A stretch of 64,000 nt of DNA from Diphasiastrum complanatum. Its lineage: Eukaryota > Streptophyta > Lycopodiopsida > Lycopodiales > Lycopodiaceae. The stretch spans positions 24,451,670 through 24,515,669 of the forward strand of contig CM055108.1 of assembly GCA_029204225.1 (NCBI GenBank), read 5' to 3'. The notes beneath the pieces were generated by a model that saw only the letters and a list, made by a program, of their open reading frames with translations, was not told the DNA's origin and did no database searches. The position numbers and the translations under genes were made by a program. This document shows positions 58,701-64,000 of this stretch, piece after piece. Numbering within the stretch: the first letter of the stretch is position 1; each line of letters starts with the position of its first letter.

Positions 58701-61096
58701 AATCAAAAAAGGATTACTTGAAGATTCAAGTAGAGAAAACAATTTTAGAAAACTATTTCATTAACCATTTCTGTGACATCCCCATGGTCAACGGGTAATC
58801 AGAATTACCTTCCAAGGAATCACAAAAAATCGGGTTAATCCATGTGTTAAGAAATTCACCAATATATCTTTATAAAGAAATAGCTTGTCAGGTTTCCGGT
58901 TTTGTAAATTTGAGATATCCAAAAAAGGGGTCATGACCAATATCTCAAATTTCCGACAAAACACCCGTTTTTATGACCGATAGTATTTGGCATCACTAAG
59001 ACTTACGGCCATACCATGGTCAACTGATCCAACTAGTTTCAAATGTACAATTATATAAAGTTGTCGAAAATTTATAAAAAATTCGAACTTCACTCAAACA
59101 AACATTCTTTCGCCCCTTTTCACAATCTTTACGCTCATTGTACGGTTCACAGTGACAGATTTAGAAATGGAGAAGAACGAACCGGCTTTTTCTTGTTCTT
59201 AACAACAAACAGTGTTGGTACGCCCACAGCTTCAAGCATATCAAGAAACAACTTTCTCGTTCCATTTTAGTTTTTCCATCCTAGGCTTTTGGGCCATTTT
59301 TGACCGTGTCTGTTTCCGAAAAAAAATGACACCTTAGTCAAAAAAATCCAAGAATTTCTGGACACGGGTGTCCAATTCTCGGTTGCCCATTACAGTTAAT
59401 AAAGCGAATATAATTCGTCAATTGTGAAAAAATTAGAGCTTAGTCTTGCTTTAGCTTCAACTAGAAGCTATCTACCTTTTCTTACTGCTGCTATAAAGTC
59501 CTCAATCCAAGGATCCTATTCTAAGCATGCCAATCACAAGCAACACAAGGAACCTGATGGTGGACAAACCGACCCAACCAAACCTAGATCGAACGGATCT
59601 AGCCCCCAAGCTATAGATCAATCACAAAGAGGAGTATGGCATCACACCAGCAGCATCCTGCCACCGGTCATGCTATCAAGCATACACTAGTGAAAGCCCA
59701 ATAGGTATACTTATACCCTCCAAGGCCCATGCACCACTAGTAGTGCACTGTGACACCTCACTGGACACCTCTGCAGCCTATCTGGGCCACGTCATCCAGT
59801 ACCCCAATGACTCACTGATAGACCCATATAAATCCACCATCAAGTGTTTTAGGCCTACAACCATTAATTATGACCATGTACTTATAAGGGCCCCAATTCC
59901 CTTATAGTCACAATTAACTTACGGGTTGTTGGTCTACCGGTCCCTAGCGTGGACACGCTACCCGAGACCAGTCATGGGCATGACAGGGGGGCAGTAGCCC
60001 CCCGATCGGTAGACCCCAGCCCCGACGGTAAGGCCTCTTCATGATTTGGCCTTCCAACTCCCTGAGCGAAAACACACTTACTGGGACCATCTGTGATCGT
60101 AACGAACAAGCTAGAGGTTAGTTTTGAATTTTTATCCTTGACAGAACCCAACATGGATTAATGCACCTGAACTGGACCATCCTGCACCCGAAACAGTCGG
60201 CAAACTACACAGTAATGATGCTGCTCTTAATTAGAGCTTTCATCTGATACCCATATTGCCCAAAAAAAACCAAAATTAAAAAAAAAAAACGTTTCTAGAA
60301 TTTTTTTGAAATTTTCAGAAACGTGTTTCTGAACCGCGTTTCTGAACGTGATTCTGAAACGCGTTTCAGAAACGCTGTGCATCTATGTTCCTAATCATGC
60401 TTTATAGCTCATAAATACTGAATTTCATTCACATACTTATTTGATGATGCTATTCAAATTCTCTTACAATTTCTAAATTCAAATATCTATAATTACTTTT
60501 GTTCAGTTATGCAAGCACTTTCTGTGTAGACTGATGTCATGCTGCAAATTTGGTATTAATATCAGTTACACTGTATAGGAAATGAGATGCAGACATTTGG
60601 TGCCATTCATACATTTTTCTAATTTCTAGCAGCTAGTAGCTCATTTCATGTCTAGGCTCTTGAACAAAACTCAACCACATCTCAAAAAATGTGTCTGTAC
60701 GCATTTAAGCCACATTTATGACCTCTCTGAAGATACCATTCCAATTGACTAAAGCACAAAACACTACAAACTCAATATTAGGCACGTACCACCAACCTTA
60801 GGACAATAGGAGGCACGCATTCCTCCTAGAAAATTAGTCACCTATAAAAATTTGTGCCTATATTCACTTCTGAACATACTTCGGAGAAGAATAGAGTAAA
60901 TTTGTTTGGCCAAGGTCCATTGTCTAGCATACACACAATCATAGCGGCAACAAGGAAGAGAGAGAATTCCAAACCTGTCAAAGATGATGCATACTGCCTT
61001 AAAAGGAGGACTCCGTAATTGATAAGAGCACCCGGATGACTTGCATCTTTTTCCAAAACGGCTTGCAAACAGCGTGATGAATGTTGTAGATCACCG
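29897..61096 (-). CDS. SPINDLY-like TPR protein, 3' part of a giant-intron gene
   Basis: Exons in transcript order: 61096-60975, 53701-53520, 51590-51306, 42144-41997, 30420-29897. All junctions visible are GT-AG and the phases fit, giving 419 residues from a mid-codon start to TGA. The product is built of tetratricopeptide repeats (e.g. [67 protein letters not shown]). The order and wording match plant TPR proteins commonly annotated as SPINDLY-like or 'prenylyltransferase superfamily', which have TPRs but no glycosyltransferase domain; no catalytic domain is seen here. It is probably a protein-interaction scaffold. The C-terminal 50 residues are Pro/Ser-rich. The upstream exons lie beyond 61.1 kb and the first coding exon is not in view. 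Introns are 7.3, 1.9, 9.2 and 11.6 kb, mostly TE. Confidence 0.88.
30421..31829. other. intron sequence, nothing recognised
   Basis: First part of the 11.6-kb intron. No TE homology or gene recognised, only a short GT/GA-rich stretch near 30515. Confidence 0.45.
31830..32530. mobile_element. possible small DNA transposon with palindromic ends
   Basis: The left end carries CGGTTCGAACTGCCGG (31842-31857). The right end carries CCGGTTCGAAAAGGCGATTC (32501-32520), so ends are roughly inverted and palindrome-rich. AAAAGAGTG and GAAAGAGTG flank it (about 31815 and 32541), a candidate 9-bp target duplication with one mismatch. It encloses a (GA)n tract. No transposase is present; if real, it is non-autonomous. 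Confidence 0.4.
31995..32063. repeat. (GA)n microsatellite
   Basis: About 34 GA repeats bordered by GAGCGAGA on both sides. It is not joined to LINE 3' UTR sequence. Confidence 0.9.
32531..33244. other. intron sequence, nothing recognised
   Basis: The frame at 33025-33252 (minus) has protein-like composition ([19 protein letters not shown]), but I cannot place it in a family. Confidence 0.35.
33245..34386 (-). pseudogene. LINE ORF2 fragment (linker and start of RT)
   Basis: The minus-strand frame at 33245-34129 contains [60 protein letters not shown] and [21 protein letters not shown]. These are the RT motifs just before the VDFRKAFD block of the 6-kb copy. It is truncated at about 33350 before the catalytic YADD box. 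The upstream linker continues in another frame to about 34386, where it stops abruptly against chromovirus sequence. Confidence 0.8.
34387..34536 (+). pseudogene. chromodomain fragment upstream of the LTR
   Basis: [19 protein letters not shown], then [18 protein letters not shown]. Nearly the same as the chromodomain at 39393-39584, but cut off on its left side. It is followed by an AAAAGGGGGAAGAA polypurine tract and the LTR. Confidence 0.85.
34551..34968 (+). repeat. LTR (418 bp)
   Basis: Starts TGTCATGCCC after a polypurine tract and ends GGACTTTATA before the PBS. It aligns with the LTRs at 55648-56146 and 59492-59985 (minus orientation) but lacks about 80 bp of their middle. Confidence 0.88.
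34969..34982 (+). other. primer-binding site, initiator tRNA-Met type
   Basis: TTGGTATCAGAGCC immediately after the LTR. Confidence 0.9.
34983..36430 (+). other. chromovirus leader with (CT)n tract
   Basis: Noncoding leader of about 1.45 kb. It contains a (CT)n microsatellite at 35949-35997 and a G-run near 36100. Confidence 0.6.
35949..35997. repeat. (CT)n microsatellite
   Basis: 24 CT repeats inside the chromovirus leader, flanked by imperfect CTCT runs on both sides. Confidence 0.9.
36440..37270 (+). pseudogene. chromovirus gag (broken)
   Basis: Frames give [15 protein letters not shown], then after a frameshift [18 protein letters not shown] and [20 protein letters not shown] (Retrotrans_gag). 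A Lys-rich stretch follows, then a zinc knuckle [12 protein letters not shown]-stop-C near 37205-37245, where the codon before the last cysteine is TAG. Confidence 0.8.
37330..37711 (+). pseudogene. chromovirus aspartic protease
   Basis: [18 protein letters not shown] carries the DSG active site. The frame ends at TGA (37709-37711), where the sequence jumps to RNase H. Confidence 0.82.
37709..38149 (+). pseudogene. chromovirus RNase H domain
   Basis: [39 protein letters not shown], then [17 protein letters not shown]. This is the RNase H and its C-terminal extension. The whole RT, about 0.9 kb in the intact relative at 7.7-12.4 kb, is absent between protease and this domain. Confidence 0.85.
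38150..39340 (+). pseudogene. chromovirus integrase (broken)
   Basis: Read across several stops: [20 protein letters not shown] (after a frameshift), [19 protein letters not shown]-stop-IERTNQ, then [19 protein letters not shown] and YHPM-type tail [18 protein letters not shown]. The DDE residues can be traced but the frame is destroyed. Confidence 0.82.
39393..39584 (+). pseudogene. chromovirus chromodomain
   Basis: [39 protein letters not shown], ending FPSFKF-stop. Chromodomains target integration to modified chromatin in this group. Confidence 0.85.
39613..39820 (+). repeat. truncated 3' LTR
   Basis: Begins TGTCATGCCC after AAGGGGGGAAGAA and follows the full LTR to CCCAGATAGGC. It then breaks into LINE sequence at 39821. 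This copy has the middle segment that the LTR at 34551-34968 lacks. Confidence 0.85.
39821..40290 (-). pseudogene. LINE ORF2 fragment
   Basis: The minus strand corresponds to the same RT-upstream region as 33390-33860 (e.g. [35 protein letters not shown]) at lower similarity. It is a separate copy, not the other half of that one. Confidence 0.75.
40702..40767. repeat. (CT)n microsatellite
   Basis: 33 CT repeats in the large intron. Confidence 0.92.
41240..41490 (+). pseudogene. LINE endonuclease fragment, opposite orientation
   Basis: The plus strand encodes [20 protein letters not shown], then [20 protein letters not shown] and [11 protein letters not shown]. These align with LAVCYFAPQTSSFAN...LLAGDFNARTS...AEFHAESDFLQ of the 14-kb copy. 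The catalytic Asn of GDFN is Thr here. It is the only LINE piece in the window on the plus strand. Confidence 0.72.
41997..42144 (-). CDS. TPR gene exon
   Basis: Encodes [20 protein letters not shown] followed by [16 protein letters not shown]. Acceptor GTGCAG, donor TTAG|GTCAGT; it ends with a split Gly codon completed at 30420. Confidence 0.9.
42440..43660 (+). mobile_element. Ty1/copia remnant (PBS and gag)
   Basis: TGGTATCAGAGC at 42440-42451 follows an AATTCCAGCA end. At 43184-43402 the frame has [20 protein letters not shown] and [18 protein letters not shown], and at 43440-43540 [20 protein letters not shown]. This is copia-type gag. Protease, integrase and RT are not found. Confidence 0.7.
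44206..44520 (+). pseudogene. unidentified proline-rich coding remnant
   Basis: A frame with one stop: [20 protein letters not shown] (two copies of a 33-bp repeat), then [20 protein letters not shown], ending in [15 protein letters not shown]. It has a protein-like composition with an acidic tail, but I do not recognise the family. It runs into palindromic transposon-end sequence. Confidence 0.4.
44570..44645. repeat. palindrome cluster, probable transposon end
   Basis: GAACCGTACGGTTC (44587-44600), ACGGTTCTGAGAACCGT (44606-44622) and GAACCGTCCACGGTTC (44626-44641) sit side by side after a C/A homopolymer stretch. The layout matches the palindromic ends at 55.4 and 60.3 kb, with a different core. 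Confidence 0.6.
45038..45160 (+). pseudogene. chromodomain end and polypurine tract
   Basis: [20 protein letters not shown] followed by RQRFPNSF, then GGGGGAGGAAA directly before the LTR. As at 34.4 kb, internal 3' sequence lies on the outer side of what should be the 5' LTR. Confidence 0.8.
45161..45533 (+). repeat. LTR
   Basis: Starts TGTCAGGGACC after the polypurine tract; the end is placed at CTACA. A primer-binding site is not visible after it. Confidence 0.65.
45800..46960 (+). pseudogene. chromovirus gag, protease and start of RT (broken)
   Basis: Zinc knuckle [14 protein letters not shown] at about 46038-46080; protease remnant [19 protein letters not shown] near 46262; RT start [16 protein letters not shown] near 46905. 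There are several stops and frameshifts. Confidence 0.75.
46974..47612 (+). CDS. unidentified ORF within the insert
   Basis: 212 codons, opening at the RT junction, so its first ten or so residues are chromovirus RT. The body is hydrophilic, acidic/basic with Ser-rich stretches ([14 protein letters not shown]), one hydrophobic segment ([18 protein letters not shown]) and an ordered-looking end ([34 protein letters not shown]). Its length and composition suggest decayed coding sequence from a host gene or another TE. No motif allows a functional call. Confidence 0.4.
   Translation: MNKLTTSLEKVIANDFFDHMEKDVARCIHEGDGSSTFFCDESKKVIFAASGVTCLHKESRSNGSIMRLGEGDSHKSRRREVCEEFKVGCTLDDVIVNDSEEESLPKTLSRSSCLKKESTSIILMLKVLIIFFMASNVFEVSTCYDAIIKRESYEGKSNGRLVLGKIQGMDLTSLHQLKGFYDCKLITHDQDGKRLVGEDYMEQIARQFLQGK
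46990..48355 (+). other. unrelated insert replacing the RT core
   Basis: RT homology stops at LNKLTT (about 46990) and resumes at [11 protein letters not shown] (about 48356). The roughly 55 codons expected between, including the catalytic Asp of KIDLRSGY, are missing and about 1.36 kb of other sequence is there instead. It contains two plus-strand frames, 46974-47612 (212 codons) and 47795-48343 (182 codons). I recognise neither. Confidence 0.65.
47795..48343 (+). CDS. second unidentified ORF within the insert
   Basis: 182 codons in a different frame from the first; the annotated start may be internal. Contains [20 protein letters not shown], then an acidic Gln-rich region and a Cys/Trp-rich hydrophobic end ([10 protein letters not shown]). 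It could be the continuation of the same ancestral gene after a frameshift. Function unknown. Confidence 0.35.
   Translation: MLDLDHMFEREYFRRFRSKDIHIFVIFDDQRKGKQVEVTHFALLTCFGESSCVDDGMQVDIGSHAVKSSNGSGKEVLDNGFDGQEEDQEVDLKGLQQHKRESGNLELVKSIKGGSLAKMFWICFCRCLKTQVRSKEQQGTFVRVYFISSISWLSYFMWMRANCQDMVKLPTLVCIILMLELY
48356..49220 (+). pseudogene. chromovirus RT second half and RNase H
   Basis: [20 protein letters not shown], then [12 protein letters not shown] with the YLDD box, [20 protein letters not shown], and RNase H with [10 protein letters not shown] and [20 protein letters not shown]. Broken by stops. Confidence 0.82.
49221..49802 (+). pseudogene. chromovirus integrase fragment
   Basis: Traces of the HHCC zinc finger (AGHPGIQRT-like, KCGQCQLN) and [20 protein letters not shown] in broken frames. 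It ends after LFRLYGT, before the second catalytic Asp. Confidence 0.7.
49860..50430. repeat. diverged duplicated segment, possible transposon
   Basis: Two related stretches (TCAAACCAT...TACTATGTAG.ATG.ATCATGACAA near 49935 and 50165), each preceded by a C-run and an A-run. The right end (TTTCAAAAAGGCGTTTCAAA near 50340) resembles the right end of the element at 31.8-32.5 kb. Probably a decayed non-autonomous element. Confidence 0.4.
50431..51305. other. intron sequence, nothing recognised
   Basis: The frames at 50414-50629 and 50735-50938 are short and unrecognised. No TE homology seen. Confidence 0.35.
51306..51590 (-). CDS. TPR gene exon
   Basis: 95 codons, phase 0 at both ends. [20 protein letters not shown], then [19 protein letters not shown] and [20 protein letters not shown]. 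Acceptor AACAG, donor CAACAG|GTACTT. Confidence 0.92.
51591..53519. other. intron, nothing recognised
   Basis: 1.9-kb intron of the TPR gene, the only one in view without a recognisable TE. Confidence 0.5.
53520..53701 (-). CDS. TPR gene exon
   Basis: Ala-rich helix ([19 protein letters not shown]) then a [23 protein letters not shown]. Acceptor TTATAG, donor GAGCAG|GTATGC. Confidence 0.9.
54240..54580. repeat. direct repeat, about 40 bp, 240 bp apart
   Basis: GACAATGTTTGAGAAGGCTG followed by AAG...AGATGAGTACA occurs at about 54259 and 54497. The second copy lies in a 71-codon frame ([20 protein letters not shown]). Origin unknown. Confidence 0.55.
55400..55409. repeat. 10-bp target-site duplication (left)
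   Basis: TCCTAATCAT, repeated exactly at 60389-60398. Removing everything between restores a continuous sequence. Confidence 0.8.
55648..56146 (-). repeat. 3' LTR
   Basis: 499 bp, ends TATAAAGTCC...GCATGACA on the plus strand. Differs from 59492-59985 by about a dozen substitutions and two small indels. A polypurine tract (AAGGGGGGAAGAA, minus strand) abuts it at 56147. Confidence 0.9.
59492..59985 (-). repeat. 5' LTR
   Basis: 494 bp partner of 55648-56146. No primer-binding site is found inside it; the sequence passes directly to gag relics, implying a deletion of PBS and leader. Confidence 0.9.
60389..60398. repeat. 10-bp target-site duplication (right)
   Basis: TCCTAATCAT, partner of 55400-55409. 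Confidence 0.8.
60975..61096 (-). CDS. TPR gene exon (most upstream in view)
   Basis: Starts mid-codon after GCTGCAG. Encodes [20 protein letters not shown] and [20 protein letters not shown], a TPR-type helix pair. Donor TGACAG|GTTTGG. Confidence 0.85.
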
Positions 61097-62055
61097 CTGC
61101 AGCTCATGTTCACCCCAAAATTAGCAAATTTAAGAGTTGGTGAACTAGCTAAAAAGTTCAAAGGAACTTTTGGAACTAATGTAAAGCAACAAGAAAATGG
61201 AAATTCTCCCACATGAAATGAATCATATGAACTAAGTTGTGTCAGATGTCTTTCAACATGCAAAAGTGAAGAATAGCAAACACAAGTATCCAAAATATCT
61301 TATACCTTCAATCCATTCTATATGATATGACATCCATACTCACTCCCTCAGTAAATAAAAGTAGATGCAAGTCCATGATTAAAATTAGTCCCAACTACTT
61401 TTTGCATCTGCTCAATATCTGATTATGAGTTTCTATTGTCTTTTCACACATTAAAAGATTTACTCCACCATGATGCATCTGTAAAACCTTGTTAATTTTT
61501 TCAGTATTACATTACAAGCAAAAAGTAGATAGAAGCTAATTTTCCTCAAGATCGATGCTATACTCATTGTCGTATCTAGCATTGACGCTCCATATGTTCA
61601 AATCAATATCATCCTTCTTGCCAGCATAAATTAAATGAAATAAAATAGATAGAAATAATTCCAAATTCAATGCATTTGCACTTTGATGAAAACATTTGAG
61701 AACACTTATTTCAAACAGGTTACAAACATGCAAATTTTTTTTCGGGGGGTGTTAGTCAAAAGCAAAAAGTAGTTCATGCATGCCAACAAAAAGCTAAGAG
61801 CAATATGTCCATGTTAGAGCTCATGCAGAGCTCCTAAATTGCAAAAAGGCCTGGTTTCATTACCATCCATGAGTAGCTAAGGAATTCATCAACTAAAAGT
61901 GTAAGCTGACTACCCAAAAACAGAAGTGCAAGAGCCATGCAAGTGGAACAAGGAGGCCGCCATGCAAGTGGCCAAAAGAGGCCCAACTTCCAATATGAGG
62001 AATTTAGGACATCGATAAGAGAACCCATTCCTCCACTCTTGCCTTAGAGATAAAC

Positions 62056-62058
<3 letters not shown>
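61097..62058. other. intron sequence, nothing recognised
   Basis: Upstream intron of the TPR gene, or its 5' flank. No gene or TE recognised before the LINE tail at 62059. Confidence 0.4.

Positions 62059-62126
<68 letters not shown>
62059..62126 (-). repeat. (GA)n tract, (TC)n tail of a LINE
   Basis: 34 GA repeats; on the minus strand a (TC)n tail after TTAATAAAGCTT. Confidence 0.85.
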
Positions 62127-62130
<4 letters not shown>

Positions 62131-62148
62131 TTTATTAATGTCTTTTCC

Positions 62149-62162
62149 ATGCCAAAAGGCAT
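62149..62162 (-). other. hairpin at LINE 3' end (ATGCCAAAAGGCAT)
   Basis: Identical to 3505-3518 and in the same position relative to the tail. Confidence 0.65.
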
Positions 62163-63731
62163 ATAAGACAAATAAGTACATATCAAGTATGTGGACCACT
62201 GGGAGCATATGAAAAACGTCTCCGAAACTGAAAGAAAAGCATATATAATAAATCTAAATACAATTACCAGTGCACAACGAGACTTCTCAAGGAAGAAACA
62301 AATAGGCCATTGAGCTCATGTAATTCAAAGAGAAGCATTGTACCATCATGATTGGACATATCGATTCCAAGCTTTATGGAGGATCTCTTACCACATACAA
62401 GGAAGGTTGTTGAATCAAAACCAGGAAAGGACACACACTAATGGTAGGCAGAGAAAAGAAGCTATATCGACTCCTGATAGAAGCTGTAAAGCAAGCCGCA
62501 GATCATGTCCTGGACGGAAAACTGCTACTATTGTTGCTGCTACTACTGAAGAAAGATGCAATACAAGCTGCATGGGGAGTGAAATTGAGATCTGCTGCCG
62601 ACATCGAATGTACGAAGGACGTCTCCTCGTAATAGGACGAAGAGGTCTGGCTGCTGGGTAATGCTGGGAGGTGCGCTGCCTCTGATCTCTGTGGGAAGTC
62701 GTGTCCTCATCCTCGGCATCATCATTTGAGTCTGGGACTGGTCGTGAACGTCGTCTGGAGAAAAAGGAGGTAATCTGAAGCTGTGTCTGGAGTAATCTGA
62801 CGCCGAGGCTGGAGATCTCGTCGTAATAGAAACATCTCTCGGATCATAAGTGCAACACCACGTGGATCCTCATAGGTAACAAGTGAGCACAAAGTAACTG
62901 GTGTATCCCTAAACAAGCAATAGTATCTCCCACGAATCTCATAATAAGCTGGGCAAATGAAGATAAAATGCTCCTCAGTCTCCACCGCACCTAGGGAAGA
63001 TAGCTGGCAGATCTTGTCCTCTCGTGGGGTACCCTGAAACCAATGCCAATCTCAAGCTGGTGTGAAGAGACATGGAGCTGACCTAATATGAATCTGAGAC
63101 TATGTGATAACCCAGAGTGTAGATATTGTGGTAGAAGTGAACTAGCCAAGAAAATACGAGTGGACTTCCTTTTGAGCGACCCAACTACCCCCCTTGGCGT
63201 GGTGGTGGTACTTAATAGGGTATTAGGAGAACCAGCCAAAGCAAACTGCTTAAGGAGAACTGCGCGCTGGTGGGGTGCAAGTCCACCCACATCGAGATGC
63301 GTCATTTGCGCAAATTGGTAAGGAAAGGGAGGCCCAAAGAGTATTAGCAATCAGTGAAAAAAGAAACTAGAGGGGATCCAGGCTATCCATTCAGCGCTCA
63401 ATTTGAAAACAGATTACTCTGTGTGAGTTCCATTACCAAGAACTGCACGTCGGGAGAACAACCAGGGCAGACCTGAATAAAATGAACGTCCCTGATACAT
63501 CTATCTCCAAAAAATGAAGCCGATAAAAGTCGCGTTTGACACCTAACTGACCATGCCAGGCTCGATTAAGGTAAGCTCTATAGACGAATCGTGTGATGTA
63601 GTCATGGGTACCAGAAGGAAGTGCAATGATAGAGATATCGAGTGTGCCAAGAAGTCTGGAGGCCTGAGAGAACCAAGCCACATGGTAGCCCTGACTGTGA
63701 ACGCACTGAGATGAAATGAGAGCAGCCTGAG

Positions 63732-63980
63732 TGTAATGGTTCCTAACACCACAGTAGGGCAAACACTAACTGATCCACCCAACCTTGCCTACTCCCTAAT
63801 ATAGAGTAAGCCCCTCCAGTGCGAGGACTGGTAGCATGCATACTGCCAAGTGTCGGCCACGTGGCACTGACGTGGCCGACTGCACGTCGGGACCCAACGT
63901 GGGGCCCTATGTTGCTGACAGGGTCCCTAGACTGTGTTAGGCCCGCCATGGCTATGGACCGTGCTGGGGTGCTCGTAACA
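63732..63980 (-). repeat. LTR of a second copy of the 7.4-kb chromovirus family
   Basis: 249 bp. Matches 7365-7722 with a single internal deletion of about 109 bp near the right end and scattered substitutions. The same polypurine tract follows (63981-64000). The internal region runs off the window, so this should be the 3' LTR of an element lying beyond 64 kb. Confidence 0.9.
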
Positions 63981-64000
63981 CTCCCTCCCCCTTAAGAACC
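63981..64000 (-). other. polypurine tract of the second chromovirus copy
   Basis: Minus strand GGTTCTTAAGGGGGAGGGAG, identical to the tract at 7723-7742. Confidence 0.88.

Larger units (their letters stand above)
55648..59985 (-). mobile_element. internally deleted chromovirus nested in the Mutator-like element
   Basis: LTRs at 55648-56146 and 59492-59985, flanks GGGGG at 55643-55647 and 59986-59990. Same family as the 34-39 kb element. The internal region is only 3.35 kb. Chromodomain/integrase relics lie at 56150-56850 (minus) and gag relics at 59200-59400, where the minus strand matches GGGCAACCGAGAA and ATTCTTGGATT of the 36.8-kb gag. PBS and pol core are gone. Confidence 0.88.
55410..60388. 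mobile_element. Mutator-like non-autonomous element with nested LTR element
   Basis: Flanked by a perfect 10-bp duplication, the size class of Mutator-like elements. Both ends start ACAT when read inward and contain the palindrome GAAACGCGTTTC (55419-55430 and 60356-60367), plus further variants such as GAACCGCGTTTC. After subtracting the LTR retrotransposon (55648-59985) and its 5-bp duplication, about 636 bp remain with no transposase. The superfamily is inferred from target duplication length and end structure only. Confidence 0.65.
62059..63731 (-). mobile_element. LINE 3' half, interrupted by an LTR element
   Basis: Minus-strand ORF2 C-terminal pieces at 63433-63762 (FYRLHFLEIDVSGTF), 62991-63350 (LGQLHVSSHQLEI) and 62722-62985 (EEHFIFICPAYYEIRGRYYC), then 3' UTR, hairpin and tail. 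About 330 bp at 63130-63460 do not match the other copies and may be a further insertion. The 5' continuation lies beyond the chromovirus LTR at 63732. Confidence 0.8.

Noticed and set aside
29897-61096. Calling the TPR gene SPY or SEC (O-glycosyltransferase)
   Set aside because: The C-terminal exon ends in a Pro-rich tail with no glycosyltransferase domain; only the TPR part resembles those proteins.

Overview
The window is eukaryotic nuclear DNA from a land plant. Genes are split by canonical GT-AG introns, and most of the rest is nested transposable elements: Ty3 chromoviruses, Ty1/copia remnants, LINEs and a Mutator-like element. Long (GA/TC)n tracts recur throughout. I cannot name the species. 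The large TE-filled introns and the unusual LINE family suggest a large genome, outside or early within flowering plants, but that is inference.

Layout. 1-2.1 kb: a decayed minisatellite and a LINE remnant. 3.4-17.1 kb: a pile of minus-strand LINE copies. The most complete (about 4603-15769) has an intact ORF1 and a broken ORF2. It is split by a young, structurally complete Ty3 chromovirus at 7365-13692, with 358-bp LTRs that differ at two positions and a CTCGG target duplication. 18.58-22.49 kb: a plus-strand gene for a TRF-like telobox MYB protein, six exons visible, 5' end not located. 22.5-29.9 kb: intergenic, with small tandem duplications and decayed retrotransposon pieces.

29.9-61.1 kb: the 3' part of a minus-strand TPR gene related to plant SPINDLY-like TPR proteins. 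Its five exons total 1,261 bp and are spread over 31.2 kb. The introns hold a RT-less chromovirus with a tandem LTR arrangement (34.4-39.8 kb), a copia remnant (42.4-43.7 kb), a chromovirus whose RT core is replaced by unrelated sequence (45.0-49.8 kb), and a Mutator-like element with a 10-bp target duplication that received an LTR retrotransposon (55.4-60.4 kb). 62.06-64.0 kb: another LINE 3' end, interrupted by a second copy of the 7.4-kb chromovirus family that runs off the window.

The two host genes are functionally unrelated as far as I can see. The strongest unexplained signals are: a LINE family whose 3' end carries a conserved small hairpin followed by a (TC)n tail; transposons whose ends are built of variable short palindromes; the foreign ORF pair inside a chromovirus RT domain; and the preservation of clean splice sites around multi-kilobase TE-filled introns.
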